DNA from: Desulfovibrionaceae bacterium
GTDB taxonomy: Bacteria > Desulfobacterota > Desulfovibrionia > Desulfovibrionales > Desulfovibrionaceae
Direction of reading: 5' to 3'
NCBI GenBank assembly: GCA_016932995.1
Contig: JAFGBU010000032.1
Location: forward strand, 1-58,658
DNA length: 58,658 nt
Shown one piece after another: positions 1 to 9,925 of the stretch. The stretch's first letter is position 1. Each line of letters starts with the position of its first letter. The notes beneath the pieces are model-generated. The model saw only the letters and a program-made list of their open reading frames with translations. It was not told where the DNA came from and made no database searches. The position numbers and the translations under genes are program-made.

Positions 1-87
1 CCAATGATTCCGGAGATTTGGCGAAACCGCGCTTTCGCCAAATCGAGTTGAAAAAGTCCAGGACGGACTTTTTCAACATTCTGCTAG
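1..87 (-). repeat. Structured intergenic repeat, copy 1 (double hairpin)
   Basis: Read on the minus strand this element begins at the TAG stop of the CobD-CobQ gene and runs to the window edge. It holds two perfect hairpins: arms GTTGAAAAAGTCC/GGACTTTTTCAAC around a 5-nt loop, and arms GATTTGGCGAAA/TTTCGCCAAATC around 6 nt. It starts a third arm, CCAATGATTCCGG, at bases 1-13. The same 87 nt occur inverted at 58296-58382 with only three differences. Two of these (bases 17 and 42) pair with each other in the second stem, so the change is compensatory. It may act as an mRNA 3-prime end or terminator-like structure; that role is inferred. Confidence 0.85.
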
Positions 88-2774
88 AGCTTGAAGAAGG
101 TCGCCTGGCGCGTGGTCCTGAAGCCCGCGGCCCGGTAGACCGCGGCCATGTCCAGGCTGTCCCGGACCACGCTGGCCAAATGGTCCAGGGCCGGCTCGAT
201 GTCGAACGCGGTCTGGGCCCGGCCGAGCGGGGCGAGCCCCTTGCGCGTCCTCAGGTCGTCCACGAACCAGCGCCTGAAGGCGTCGTCGTCGAAGATGCCG
301 TGCAGATACGTGCCCCAGACCCGGCCGCCCTTGAGCCCGAAGCCCAGGGGCTGGCCGTCGTGGTCCGCGACCGCGACCTCGATGTCCTGGCCCAGGGCCG
401 TGGTCCGGCCGTGGTGGATCTCGTAGCCGCTGACCGCCAGCCCGCTCTCCAGGTGCCTGCCCAGGCTGCGCTTGAGGGTCTTCTCGGCCATGAGCGTGGT
501 GGCCACGGGCAGGATGCCGAAGGCCCCGATGCGCTTCCTGAACCTGGACTCCAGGCCCAGGGGGTCGTCGATCTCCTGGCCGAGCATCTGGAACCCGGCG
601 CAGATCCCGACCACCCTCACGGACTCGGGCAGCGAGCGGATGGCCGCGGCCATGCCCGCGCCCCGCAGCAGGCGCATGTCGGCCACGGTGTTCTTGCTGC
701 CCGGGATGATGACCGCGTCCGGAAGGCCCAGGTCCAGGGCCGAGTCCACCAGGCGCAGACCGACGTCCGGCTCGGCCTCCAGGGGGTCCAGGTCGTTGAA
801 GTTGGCCAGGTGCGGCAGGGCGACGCAGGCGATGTCCACGCGGCCGGCAATGTCCGGGGACGCGTCCGCGGACCCGTCCCCGACCCTGGGCGCGTAGCGC
901 TGCCTGAAGGACAAAGAGTCCTCCTCGGGCAGGCCCAGGGACCGGATGTAGGGCACCACGCCGAGCACCGGCCTGCCGGTCTGCTCGAACACGTAGCTCA
1001 GGCCCCGGTCCAGAAGGCCCGGGTCGCCCCTGAACTTGTTGATCACGAACCCGGCCACGCGCTCGCGCTCCTTGACCGTGAGCAGGGACATGGTCCCGAC
1101 CAGGGCGGCGAAGACCCCGCCCCGGTCGATGTCCCCGGCCAGAAGCACCCCGGCCCCGGCGTGCTCGGCCATGGCCATGTTCACGATGTCGTGCTCGCGC
1201 AGGTTGATCTCGGCCGGGCTCCCCGCGCCCTCGAGCACGATGACCTCGTGGTCCCGGCTCAGGCTGTCGTAGGCCCTCTTCACGGTCTCGAAGGCCTCGG
1301 CCTTGAAGCGCACGTACTGGTTCACGGACATGTTGCCCACGGGCCGGCCCATGACCACGACCTGGGCCCCGGTCTCGGAGTTGGGCTTGAGCAGCACCGG
1401 GTTCATGCGCGCCTCTGGGTCCAGGCGGCAGGCCGCGGCCTGGGTGGCCTGGGCCCGGCCGATCTCGCCGCCGTCGCGGCCGACAAAGGAGTTCAGGGAC
1501 ATGTTCTGGGCCTTGAACGGGGCCACGCTCAGCCCGTCCTGGAGAAAGACGCGGCACAGGGCCGCAACCAGGACGCTCTTGCCCGCGCCCGAGCCCGTGC
1601 CCTGGATCATGAGCGCCCTGGCCCGGCGCGCGGGGGGCGCGGGCCGCGGCCTGTCCACCCCGGCCACCCGGCGCATGGCCCCGACCAGCCGGGCGTTGTC
1701 CTCGTCGTTTCTGACCGCGACCCGGAAGTAGCTCTCGTCCAGGCCCTTGAAGTTGCCGCACAGCCTGATGGCCAGCCTGTCTGCGAGCAGCCGCTCGAAC
1801 AGCTCCCGGCCGCTCAGCCCGACCCGGCTGATCTGGCAGAGCAGGAAGTTGGCCTGGGAGGGAAAGACCCTGATGCCCGGGACCTCGGACAGCTCGGCCG
1901 CGAGCCCGGCCCTCAGCCTGGCCGTCTCCCGGACGGTCTTCTCGGCGTACTCCAGGTCCTTGAGGCAGCGCTCGCCGACCTTCTGGGCCACGGCGTTGAC
2001 CGACCAGGCCGCAAGCCTCTTCTTGAGCCCGGCGGCCAGGTCCGGGGCGGCAAAGGCCAGGCCCAGGCGCAGGCCCGGGATGGCGAAGAACTTGGTCATG
2101 GACAGGATGACCAGGACGTTGTCCGGCCGCTCGCGCACCAGGCGGTCCAGGCCGGGCGCGAAGTCGGCAAAGGACTCGTCGACCACGAACAGGCAGTCCG
2201 GCCTTGAGCGGGCCAGGTCGCGCAGGGCCTGGGAGTCGAAGGCCAGGCCCGTGGGGTTGTTGGGCTGGCAGGCCAGGACCAGGGACGGCCGGTCCAGGAG
2301 CGGGGCCAGCCTCTCGACCCTGAGCCCGAAGCCCTCCTCGGGCGCAAGGGCCAGGTCGCGCACCGGCAGCCCGGCCAGGTCGCAGGACCGGGCGTAGTCC
2401 ACGTACGCGGGCACGGGCATGACCGCCTGGGCCGGCCCGGCCAGCCGGGCCGCGGCCCAGAGCAGTTCCGAGGCCCCGTTCCCGGCCAGGACCTGGCCGG
2501 GCCAGACCTTGTAGCGCTCGCAGGCGGCCAGGGTCAGGTCCGTGCTCTCCGGGTCCGGGTAGCTGGCCACGAGGCCCACGGCCCGGCCGACCTCCCGGCC
2601 CAGCCAGGGCGGCGGGCCGATGGGGTTGACGCTGGCCGAGAAGTCCACGATCTCGCCGGGCCGGCACCCGGCCAGCTCGGCCAGCCGGCGCAGGTTCCCG
2701 CCGTGGGCGTGCCTGTACTCGGGCAGGTTCGGGCCGAAGACCCCGGGCAGGCTGCTGAAAAGAGACGCCTTCAA
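84..2774 (-). CDS. cobD-cobQ: Fused threonine-phosphate decarboxylase / cobyric acid synthase
   Basis: An 896-residue two-domain protein of cobalamin synthesis. Residues 1 to about 370 are a PLP-dependent fold-type I decarboxylase of the CobD/CobC family, with the N-terminal HGGN motif, DFSASVNPIGPP, and the Schiff-base lysine in SMTKFFAIPG (about K228). It makes aminopropanol phosphate from threonine phosphate. From about residue 386 the protein is CobQ, an amidotransferase adding glutamine-derived amides to adenosylcobyrinate. It shows a P-loop-like GTGSGAGKS, FKAQNMSLNS, and the class I glutaminase nucleophile in GICAGFQMLG. Each half is near normal length and the join has no stop, so this is a true fusion of steps that both feed nucleotide-loop assembly. 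No other cob gene is in the window. The TAG stop lies inside the terminal repeat. Confidence 0.93.
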   Translation of the reverse strand: MKASLFSSLPGVFGPNLPEYRHAHGGNLRRLAELAGCRPGEIVDFSASVNPIGPPPWLGREVGRAVGLVASYPDPESTDLTLAACERYKVWPGQVLAGNGASELLWAAARLAGPAQAVMPVPAYVDYARSCDLAGLPVRDLALAPEEGFGLRVERLAPLLDRPSLVLACQPNNPTGLAFDSQALRDLARSRPDCLFVVDESFADFAPGLDRLVRERPDNVLVILSMTKFFAIPGLRLGLAFAAPDLAAGLKKRLAAWSVNAVAQKVGERCLKDLEYAEKTVRETARLRAGLAAELSEVPGIRVFPSQANFLLCQISRVGLSGRELFERLLADRLAIRLCGNFKGLDESYFRVAVRNDEDNARLVGAMRRVAGVDRPRPAPPARRARALMIQGTGSGAGKSVLVAALCRVFLQDGLSVAPFKAQNMSLNSFVGRDGGEIGRAQATQAAACRLDPEARMNPVLLKPNSETGAQVVVMGRPVGNMSVNQYVRFKAEAFETVKRAYDSLSRDHEVIVLEGAGSPAEINLREHDIVNMAMAEHAGAGVLLAGDIDRGGVFAALVGTMSLLTVKERERVAGFVINKFRGDPGLLDRGLSYVFEQTGRPVLGVVPYIRSLGLPEEDSLSFRQRYAPRVGDGSADASPDIAGRVDIACVALPHLANFNDLDPLEAEPDVGLRLVDSALDLGLPDAVIIPGSKNTVADMRLLRGAGMAAAIRSLPESVRVVGICAGFQMLGQEIDDPLGLESRFRKRIGAFGILPVATTLMAEKTLKRSLGRHLESGLAVSGYEIHHGRTTALGQDIEVAVADHDGQPLGFGLKGGRVWGTYLHGIFDDDAFRRWFVDDLRTRKGLAPLGRAQTAFDIEPALDHLASVVRDSLDMAAVYRAAGFRTTRQATFFKL

Positions 2775-2926
2775 TATCCGACACCTTCCGGTCTTGGAGA
2801 TGGGCCGCGGCCCGCGGCCCTAACCTGCCACGGCGGGCGCGAAAAAGCTACCGCCCGGGTCCTGCGCGCTCAAGGCCCCTGGCCGAGCGGCCCCGGATTT
2901 CGCGCCCGCCGATCCTGTTCAGCGCC

Positions 2927-3667
2927 CTACCACAGCTTGTCCGCGTAGACCCCGGGCAGGCCGAGCTCGATTATCAGATCCGCGGTCCTCTTTATGTCGT
3001 AGGCCACGAAGCGGACCTCCAACACCCGCGCCTCCGGGTCCCAGAGCACATACTTGGCCCGGTTGTCGCCGTCCCGGGGCTGGCCCACGCTGCCCGCGTT
3101 GACCAGGTGACGCCGCGAGGCGTCCAGGCGGCGCGCGCCGCGGCCCAGGGGCCCGCGCTCCAGCCTGCTCCCGTCAAAGGAGATCAGCGCGAGCTCGTGG
3201 GTGTGGCCCACGAAGCAGATGTCCTCGGGATACTCTAAGAACGCGGCCATGATCTCGGCCCGGCCCTTGTCGTGAAGATAGATGCGCAGCGAATCCGGCG
3301 GAAAGCCGTGCACGAAGCGGCAGCCGCGGCGGACCAGAAACCTCGGCAGGCCCGAGAGGTAGTCTATGGTCTGGGGCCTGAGCATGGTCCGGGTCTTGAT
3401 CAGCGCGGCCCGGGCCAGGGGGTTGAACCAGTCCAGGCAGCGGGGGTCAGACAGGGCCTGCTCGTGGTTGCCCATGACCATGGGCACGCCCCGCTCGCGC
3501 AGAAGCCCCACCGAGGCCTCGGGCTCGGGGCCGTAGCCTATGGCGTCGCCCAGGCAGACCGCCTCGGCCACGCCCAGGTGGTCCATGTCCGCGAGGACTT
3601 GGCGCAGGGCCTCGGCATTGCCGTGCACGTCCGAGACGACCGCCAGGCGAAAGGCCTTTTCACCCAT
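2927..3667 (-). CDS. Calcineurin-like metallophosphoesterase
   Basis: A 246-residue cytoplasmic protein of the YfcE/MJ0936-like phosphodiesterase group. The di-metal site is complete: SDVHGN (residues 12-17), GDAIGYGPEP (40-49), GNHE (66-69), the FVHG histidine, and GHTH near residue 155, followed by NAGSVGQPRDG. The YGPEP signature is typical of small phosphoesterases near stand-alone regulatory loci, but the substrate cannot be read from the sequence. The start at 3667 has a GGAG box 7 nt upstream. It is transcribed away from the LytTR gene across a 110-nt divergent gap. Confident on family, not on substrate. Confidence 0.88.
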   Translation of the reverse strand: MGEKAFRLAVVSDVHGNAEALRQVLADMDHLGVAEAVCLGDAIGYGPEPEASVGLLRERGVPMVMGNHEQALSDPRCLDWFNPLARAALIKTRTMLRPQTIDYLSGLPRFLVRRGCRFVHGFPPDSLRIYLHDKGRAEIMAAFLEYPEDICFVGHTHELALISFDGSRLERGPLGRGARRLDASRRHLVNAGSVGQPRDGDNRAKYVLWDPEARVLEVRFVAYDIKRTADLIIELGLPGVYADKLW

Positions 3668-3777
3668 ATTGCGCTCCTACACCATGGCCCGGCCCGGGGC
3701 AACGCGGCCGGGCCTTGCGGCCGCGGCGCTTTTCAGGCTAGTTTACGCGAAATCCTGTTTCTTTTCGGAAAGACCAG

Positions 3778-4647
3778 ATGGCCAAGCTCAAGACCCTGCT
3801 CCTGCACCCCGATCCCGAGGTCCGCTCCGGCCTGCGCAAGGCCCTGGCCGGCGTGGGCTTCATGCAGGTCCTGGGCGAGGCGGTGAGCGCCTTCGAGGCC
3901 CTCGAAATGCTCGAGGCCATCCGCTACGGCGCGTTCTTCCTGGGCGTGGACCTGGAGGGCGAGGTCAGCGGCTTCGAGCTGGCCCAGATGCTCGCCGGCC
4001 GCAAGGACAGGCCGGCCCTGGTGTTCATCGCCGCGGACGAGTCCAGGGCCTACTCGGCCATAGAGCTCGGGGCCACGGACTATCTGCTCTGGCCCCCGGC
4101 CGGGGGCAGGCTGGACAAGACCGTGGACCGGCTAAGGGAGTTCAAGTCCAGGTTCCGGGAGATCCCCGAGCCCTCGGACTGGTCCTCCCCGGAGTCCGGG
4201 GAGCAGGCCCGGGAGGAGACCCTCCAGCTGCCCCTGGGCGACGAGGAGCAGGACGTGTTCCTGTCCGCCCTGAAGCAGGCCTGGGACGTCAGCCGGACCC
4301 GCTCGCCCAAGATCGAGAAGCTGGCCGTGAACCAGGACGGCCGGATGATGCTCGTGCCCTACAACCAGATCGTGTTTGTCGAGGCCTTTGAGGATTACTC
4401 CTACGTGCACACGGCCAACCAGAAGTTTCTGACCTCGTACCGGCTCAAGCACCTGGAGGAGCGGCTCAAGCCGCACCGCTTCTTCAGGGTCCACCGCAAG
4501 TACCTGGTCAACCTGGACATGGTCACGGAGATCGCCAGCCTGCCGGGCAGCAACTTCATGCTCCGCACGGCCGGCCGGACGCGCATAGAGCTGCCCATAG
4601 GCAGACGGCGGATAGTCGAACTGAAGCAAATTCTGGGGCTCAAGTGA
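3778..4647 (+). CDS. LytTR-type DNA-binding regulator with degenerate receiver domain
   Basis: A 289-residue regulator. Residues 1-125 fold-match a CheY-like receiver, but key residues are missing. The expected FLD phospho-acceptor reads FLG (FFLGVDLEGE, G56). The Thr of the FxTA motif is Ala (FIAADES). The conserved Lys of DYLLKP is Trp (DYLLWPP). An acidic linker follows, then a LytTR DNA-binding domain (about 180-289) with VEAFEDYSYVHT, FFRVHRKYLVNL and LPIGRRR. It is therefore likely a phosphorylation-independent or protein-partner-controlled regulator; that is inference. No kinase gene is adjacent. It lies 124 nt upstream of acs and could regulate it. Confidence 0.85.
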   Translation: MAKLKTLLLHPDPEVRSGLRKALAGVGFMQVLGEAVSAFEALEMLEAIRYGAFFLGVDLEGEVSGFELAQMLAGRKDRPALVFIAADESRAYSAIELGATDYLLWPPAGGRLDKTVDRLREFKSRFREIPEPSDWSSPESGEQAREETLQLPLGDEEQDVFLSALKQAWDVSRTRSPKIEKLAVNQDGRMMLVPYNQIVFVEAFEDYSYVHTANQKFLTSYRLKHLEERLKPHRFFRVHRKYLVNLDMVTEIASLPGSNFMLRTAGRTRIELPIGRRRIVELKQILGLK

Positions 4648-4771
4648 CCGTTCGCTGGTCACAGCCCGCCTTTGGTCGAATATCAGGCGCAGGATGACTC
4701 GGGCCTGTGTCAGGGGTCAGGATGAACATCCCGGCCCGGCCCGGGCCGACGCCTCTTTTTAGGGAGGGCAT

Positions 4772-6691
4772 ATGGATCAGTCAGGCACCTTGGACAGCCT
4801 TCTGCAGGAAGAACGCGTGTTCCGGCCCCTGCCCCAGTTGGTCATAGAGGCCAACGTCAACCCGCAGGAGCTCGAGGCCGCCCGGCGCCAGGCCGAGACC
4901 GACCCCCTGGGCTACTGGGAGGAGGCCGCGGACGAGCTGGACTGGTTCAAGAAGTGGGACCAGGTCCTGGACGACTCCAACCCGCCGTTCTACCGCTGGT
5001 TCGCCGGGGCGCGCTGCAACGTGGTCTACAACGCCCTGGACCGGCACATCGAGACCGGCAACAAGAACAAGCTGGCCCTGATCTGGGAGGGCGAGCCCGG
5101 GGACTCGCGCAAGTACACCTACTACGAGCTCTACCGGGAGGTGAACCGCTTCTCCAACGCCCTGCGCTCCCTGGGCCTGGGCAAGGGCGACCGGGTGGTC
5201 GTGTACATGCCGCCCCTGCCCGAGACCCTGATCGCCATGCTGGCCATAGTCAAGCTGGGCGCGGTGCACAGCGTGGTCTACGCCGGGTTCTCGGCCAAGG
5301 CCCTGCGCAGCAGGATCCGCGACGCCGAGGCCAAGATGGTCGTCACCGCGGACGGGTTCTACCGCAACGGCCGGGTCATCAAGCTCAAGAACACCGTGGA
5401 CGAGGCCCTGGTCGGGGCCTGCTCCGACTGCGTGGACTCCATGGTCGTGGTCCACAGGGCCAAGGTCGAGGTGGACATGGTCGAGGGCCGGGACTTCTGG
5501 TACGAGGACCTGATCCGCCAGGAGCGCTCCGAGTCGCCGACCGAGGTCATGGACGCCCAGGACCCCCTGTTCATGCTCTACACCTCCGGGACCACGGGCC
5601 AGCCCAAGGGCGTGATCCACGCCCACGGCGGGTACATGGTCGGGGTCCACCGGACCCTGGGCCAGGTCTTCGACATCAAGCCCACGGACATCTTCTGGTG
5701 CACCGCGGACCCGGGCTGGATCACCGGGCACAGCAGCGTGGTCTACGGTCCGCTCATGGCCGGCACGACCACGGTCATGTACGAGGGCCACCCCCTGTAC
5801 CCCCAGGCCGACCGCATGTGGAACATCGTGGCCAAGCACGGGGTGACCGTGTTCTACACCACGCCCACGCTCATCCGCATGCTCATGCGCTTCGGCACCC
5901 AGTATCCCAAGCGCTTCGACCTGACCAGCCTGAGGCTTCTGGGCACCGTGGGCGAGTCCATCAGCCCAGAGGCCTGGCTCTGGTTCTACAAGAACATCGG
6001 CCGCAGCGAGTGCCCGCTCCTGGACACCTGGTGGCAGACCGAGACCGGCATGTTCATGATCAGCCCGCTGCCCATCTCCCTGCTCAAGCCCGGCTCGGTG
6101 ACCAGGCCCCTGCCCGGGATCGAGGCCGCGGTGGTGGACAAGGACGGCAAACCCGCGCCCCCGGGCAAGGGCGGGCTGCTGGTCCTGACCAGGCCCTGGC
6201 CGGCCATGATGACCGGCCTATTCAAGGACGAGGACCGCTACAAGGAGTACTGGCAGCAGGTCCCGGGCGGGGTCTACTTCGCCGGGGACGTGGCCAAGAA
6301 GGACGAGGACGGCTACTACTGGATACAGGGCCGGGCCGACGACGTGCTCAACATCGCCGGCCACCGCATCGGCACGGCCGAGCTGGAGAACGCCTTCGGC
6401 GCGCACCGGGCCGTGTCCGAGGCCGCGGTCATAGGCGTGCCCGACAGGATCAAGGGCGAGGTGGCCAAGGCCTTCATCCTGCTCAACCCCGGGATCGAGC
6501 CCAGCGACGACCTGAACAAGGAGCTCAAGCGGCACATCAAGAACGAGCTCGGGCCCGTGGCCGTGGTCAAGAGCATCGAGTTCAGGGACTCCCTGCCCAG
6601 GACCCGCTCGGGCAAGATCATGCGCCGGGTGCTCAAGGCCCAGGAGCTGGGCCAGGACGTGGGCGATCTGACGACCCTTGAGGCGGACTGA
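4772..6691 (+). CDS. acs: Acetyl-CoA synthetase (AMP-forming)
   Basis: A 639-residue cytosolic enzyme that activates acetate to acetyl-AMP and then acetyl-CoA. The ANL-family core motifs are present: YTSGTTGQPKG (about residues 269-279), the acetate-pocket tryptophan region LLDTWWQTETG, GRADDVLNIAGHRIG, and the C-terminal PRTRSGKIMRR whose lysine (K615) is the usual acetylation/catalytic residue. Length and the N-terminal YWEEAADELDWFKKWD region match Acs rather than longer-chain ligases. A GGGAGGG ribosome-binding site lies 5 nt before the ATG. The LytTR regulator lies directly upstream on the same strand. In an anaerobe it would serve acetate assimilation or reverse flux from acetyl-CoA. 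Confidence 0.93.
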   Translation: MDQSGTLDSLLQEERVFRPLPQLVIEANVNPQELEAARRQAETDPLGYWEEAADELDWFKKWDQVLDDSNPPFYRWFAGARCNVVYNALDRHIETGNKNKLALIWEGEPGDSRKYTYYELYREVNRFSNALRSLGLGKGDRVVVYMPPLPETLIAMLAIVKLGAVHSVVYAGFSAKALRSRIRDAEAKMVVTADGFYRNGRVIKLKNTVDEALVGACSDCVDSMVVVHRAKVEVDMVEGRDFWYEDLIRQERSESPTEVMDAQDPLFMLYTSGTTGQPKGVIHAHGGYMVGVHRTLGQVFDIKPTDIFWCTADPGWITGHSSVVYGPLMAGTTTVMYEGHPLYPQADRMWNIVAKHGVTVFYTTPTLIRMLMRFGTQYPKRFDLTSLRLLGTVGESISPEAWLWFYKNIGRSECPLLDTWWQTETGMFMISPLPISLLKPGSVTRPLPGIEAAVVDKDGKPAPPGKGGLLVLTRPWPAMMTGLFKDEDRYKEYWQQVPGGVYFAGDVAKKDEDGYYWIQGRADDVLNIAGHRIGTAELENAFGAHRAVSEAAVIGVPDRIKGEVAKAFILLNPGIEPSDDLNKELKRHIKNELGPVAVVKSIEFRDSLPRTRSGKIMRRVLKAQELGQDVGDLTTLEAD

Positions 6692-6698
6692 GCCCGGG

Positions 6699-7316
6699 CT
6701 ATTCGAAAAAGATCGAGGCCAGGGCCAGGAGCCCGAAGCCGCCGATGACCAGGCCGGCCAGCCTGTTCATGCGCTCCAGGTGCACGGCGATGCGCGAGCG
6801 CAGCCGTGCCGCGGCCAGGGTCAGAAAAATCCACCACAGGCAGGACCCGGCAAAGACCCCGAGGATCAAGACCGCGGTGGCCGCGTAGTCGCCCTTGAGC
6901 CCGCCCAGGCCGAAGCCCGCGAAGATGGCCATGAAGGCGAACACGGTCAGGGGATTGGTCAGGGTCAGGGCGAGGCAGGAGCCGAACTGCCCGGCCAGGC
7001 CCCTGATGCGCCGCGGCCTGGGCCTGGCCACGGGCCTGGAAAGGAACATGCGCCGGCCCATGAAGCACAGAAAAACTCCGCCCGCGAGCTTGAGCCAGAA
7101 CACGTGGCCCATGACGAACAGGGACACGAAGCTCAGCCCGAACCCGGCCACGCAGCCGTAGAACGTGTCGGCCACGGCCGCGCCCAGGCCGCTGGCCAGG
7201 CCGCTGCGCCTGCCCCCGGCCAGGGTGCGCTGGATGCAGAGCAGCCCGATGGGCCCGACCGGGGCCGAGATGGACAGCCCGATGGCCAGGCCCTTGAGGA
7301 AATAGATCGGATACAT
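6699..7316 (-). CDS. LysE/RhtB-family amino-acid exporter
   Basis: A 205-residue inner-membrane protein with about six hydrophobic segments. The N-terminal signature is FLKGLAIGLSISAPVGPIG, and a second LysE-type signature, LTNPLTVFAFMAIFAG, lies mid-protein. The start at 7316 (MYPIYFLKG) is preferred over an upstream in-frame extension, because the extension is Arg/Pro/Gly-rich and unlike any LysE protein. It converges on acs with only 7 nt between the stop codons. LysE proteins export amino acids or small metabolites; the substrate here is unknown. Confidence 0.87.
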   Translation of the reverse strand: MYPIYFLKGLAIGLSISAPVGPIGLLCIQRTLAGGRRSGLASGLGAAVADTFYGCVAGFGLSFVSLFVMGHVFWLKLAGGVFLCFMGRRMFLSRPVARPRPRRIRGLAGQFGSCLALTLTNPLTVFAFMAIFAGFGLGGLKGDYAATAVLILGVFAGSCLWWIFLTLAAARLRSRIAVHLERMNRLAGLVIGGFGLLALASIFFE

Positions 7317-7448
7317 GCGCTCACACTGTCCCGGCCGTCCGACGCCCGTCCCGCGGCCCCCAGGCGGACGAGGTTGCCTGCCCGGCCCCTTTCGTGAGAT
7401 ATACCTGGGTACTCTATCGGACCCAAAGGACAAAAACAAGGCGGCTTA

Positions 7449-7958
7449 ATGGCTTACGACCAACGCAAGGTCGGCAGGGACACCGTAAGAAACATCGTCC
7501 TGGTGCTCCTGGCCCTGGCCATGCTGGCGATCTTCTTCAGCAGCGACCCGTTCAAACGCGGCAGCGGCGGGCTGGGCTCGTTCTTCGGCCGCTCGCCGAG
7601 CAAGATGGTCTACACCGGGGCCCTTTCCGAAGGCGAGCTCAAGCTCGACCGGGCCGAGAACGCGCGCATCAAGGCCTTTGTCAAGGACAACGACGCCGTG
7701 CTCAAGAGGGTCCAGGTAAAGGCCTCCAAGCAGGACTCCTACAAGGACCTGGGCCCGGACTCCCAGATACTGTTCGAGATGGAGATCGAGACCGCCGGCG
7801 GCGCCGTGGTCAAGACCCCGGTGCTCAGGGCCTCGCGCAAGGACCTGGTGGAGCGCATGCTCAGGAAATTGGAAAAGGACCTGTCCACCTACAGGGACCT
7901 GCGGCCCGGCCAGGACCCGGGCGTCAGGACCAAGGACCGGCTCATGAACGTCATGTGA
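7449..7958 (+). CDS. Membrane-anchored conserved hypothetical protein
   Basis: A 169-residue protein with one N-terminal membrane helix ([15 protein letters not shown], about residues 16-30) after a basic start, so the rest is likely periplasmic. The remainder is charged and helical, with a [11 protein letters not shown] segment and an [16 protein letters not shown] beta-rich stretch. I do not recognise a named family. An AAGGCGG box precedes the ATG by 5 nt. It lies upstream of lepA-lepB on the same strand, 151 nt away, so a shared transcript is possible but not shown. Confidence 0.65.
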   Translation: MAYDQRKVGRDTVRNIVLVLLALAMLAIFFSSDPFKRGSGGLGSFFGRSPSKMVYTGALSEGELKLDRAENARIKAFVKDNDAVLKRVQVKASKQDSYKDLGPDSQILFEMEIETAGGAVVKTPVLRASRKDLVERMLRKLEKDLSTYRDLRPGQDPGVRTKDRLMNVM

Positions 7959-8109
7959 GCCGGCCGCCCCGGACCAATCCATTAGACAGGGCGCGGCAAA
8001 TGCCGTAGAAGGGCTGACCCCGGCGGCCGGGTTTCGCTGCCGGGCCGCGGCCCGGGCCGCGCGCCGCGCGCCGATCATGGACCCCGGCCCTGGGACGGAC
8101 ACAAGCCCT

Positions 8110-9915
8110 ATGGACAACGCATACATCAGAAACTTCAGCATAATCGCCCATATAGACCACGGAAAGTCGACCCTGGCCGACCGCATCCTGGAGCTGACCG
8201 GGCTGGTCGGGGAGAGGGACAAAAAAAACCAGTACCTGGACAAGATGGACCTGGAGCGCGAGCGGGGCATAACCATCAAGGCCCAGACCGTGCGCATCCC
8301 CTACCGTTCCGAGGACGGAGGGGACTATGTCCTGAACCTCATCGACACGCCCGGCCACGTGGACTTCAGCTACGAGGTCTCGCGCAGCCTGGCCGCCTGC
8401 GAGGGCGCGCTCCTGGTCGTGGACTCGACCCAGGGCGTGGAGGCCCAGACCCTGGCCAACGTCTACCTGGCCCTGGACCACAACCTGGAGGTCATCCCGG
8501 TCCTGAACAAGATCGACCTGCCCAGCGCCGACCCCGAGCGCGTGGCCCGGGAGATCGAGGAGGTCATCGGCCTGGACTGCGCCGAGGCCCTCGCGGTCAG
8601 CGCCAAGACCGGCCAGGGCGTGGACCGGGTCCTGGAGGCGGTCGTCCGGCGCCTGCCCGCGCCGGGCGGGGACCCCGACGCGCCGCTCAAGGCCCTGATC
8701 TTCGACTCCTGGTACGACTCCTACCAGGGCGTGGTGGTCCTGTTCCGCATCCTGGAGGGCCGGCTCAAAAATGGCGAGCGCATCCGCATCTTTTCCTCGG
8801 GCCGGAGCTTCGAGGTCACCAAGCTCGGCGCGTTCTCGCCCGAGGCCAAGGAGTTCAGGTCCATGGGCCCGGGCGAGGTGGGCTTTTTGTGCGCGGCCAT
8901 GAGGGATATCGGAGACGCGCCCGTGGGCGACACGATCACCAAGCCGGAGCGGCCCTGCGCCTCGCCGTTCCCGGGGTTCAAGAAGATCAAGCCCATGGTC
9001 TTTTCCGGGCTCTATCCGGTGGAGCCCGGGGAGTACGAGAACCTCAAGACGGCCCTGGAAAAGCTCCAGCTCAACGACGCGGCCTTTGTCTACGAGCCCG
9101 AGACCTCCAAGGCCCTGGGCTTCGGGTTCCGCTGCGGATTCCTGGGCCTTCTGCACATCGACATCGTACAGGAAAGGCTGGAGCGGGAGTTCCAGGCCAG
9201 GCTCATCACCACCGCCCCGTCCGTGGCCTACCGCGTGGACACCACCTCGGGCCAGACCCTCAACATAGACAACCCCAGCCGTCTGCCCGACCAGCAGGAG
9301 GTCGCGGCCGTGTACGAGCCCTTCGTGCGCCTGGAGGTCCACGTGCCCCACGAGTACGTGGGCGGGGTCCTGGCCCTGTGCGAGGAAAAGCGGGGCCTGC
9401 AGAAGAACATCGCCTACCTGACCTCGACCCGGGTGGTCATCACCTACGAGATGCCCTTTGCCGAGATCATGTACGACTTCTTCGACAAGCTCAAATCCCA
9501 GACCAAGGGCTACGCCTCCCTGGACTACGAGATCATCGACTACCGCCGGGCCGACCTGGTCAAGCTGGACATCCTCATAAACGGCGAACCGGTTGACGCC
9601 TTCTCCGCGATAGTGCACCGGGAAAGGGCGCCCAGGTTCGGCCGCAGCCTGGCCCTGAAGCTCAAGAGAAGCATCCCCCGGCAGCTCTTCGAGGTGGTCA
9701 TCCAGGCGGCCATCGGCCGCAAGGTGGTGGCCAAGGAGCGGGTCGCGCCGTTCCGCAAGGACGTGACCGCCAAGTGCTACGGGGGCGACGTGACCCGCAA
9801 GCGCAAGCTCCTGGAGAAGCAGAAGGAAGGCAAGCGGCGCATGCGCCGCATGGGCAACGTGGAGATACCCCAGGAGGCCTTTCTGGCCGTGCTCAAGGCG
9901 GGCGAGGAAACATAA
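8110..9915 (+). CDS. lepA: Elongation factor 4 (LepA), ribosome back-translocating GTPase
   Basis: A 601-residue translation GTPase. G-domain motifs are AHIDHGKST, the switch [23 protein letters not shown] and SAKTGQG. The LepA-specific C-terminal domain follows, with RPRFGRS-like and [15 protein letters not shown] segments. The start at 8110 ([19 protein letters not shown]) gives the normal family length; an in-frame ATG 33 nt upstream would add a Gly/Pro-rich tail and is less likely. LepA remobilises stalled ribosomes under stress. lepB follows after 10 nt, the common lepA-lepB pair. Confidence 0.95.
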   Translation: MDNAYIRNFSIIAHIDHGKSTLADRILELTGLVGERDKKNQYLDKMDLERERGITIKAQTVRIPYRSEDGGDYVLNLIDTPGHVDFSYEVSRSLAACEGALLVVDSTQGVEAQTLANVYLALDHNLEVIPVLNKIDLPSADPERVAREIEEVIGLDCAEALAVSAKTGQGVDRVLEAVVRRLPAPGGDPDAPLKALIFDSWYDSYQGVVVLFRILEGRLKNGERIRIFSSGRSFEVTKLGAFSPEAKEFRSMGPGEVGFLCAAMRDIGDAPVGDTITKPERPCASPFPGFKKIKPMVFSGLYPVEPGEYENLKTALEKLQLNDAAFVYEPETSKALGFGFRCGFLGLLHIDIVQERLEREFQARLITTAPSVAYRVDTTSGQTLNIDNPSRLPDQQEVAAVYEPFVRLEVHVPHEYVGGVLALCEEKRGLQKNIAYLTSTRVVITYEMPFAEIMYDFFDKLKSQTKGYASLDYEIIDYRRADLVKLDILINGEPVDAFSAIVHRERAPRFGRSLALKLKRSIPRQLFEVVIQAAIGRKVVAKERVAPFRKDVTAKCYGGDVTRKRKLLEKQKEGKRRMRRMGNVEIPQEAFLAVLKAGEET

Positions 9916-9925
9916 GGAACACGAC

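Noticed and set aside
18-2207. A 729-codon open frame opposite CobD-CobQ
   Set aside because: Pro/Gly/Arg/His-rich with no motif; an antisense shadow. Its first residues resemble the start of the frame at 57793-58389 only because both begin inside the 87-nt repeat.
2775-2926. Cobalamin riboswitch upstream of CobD-CobQ
   Set aside because: The GC-rich palindromic leader shows no B12-box-like conserved core that I can recognise.
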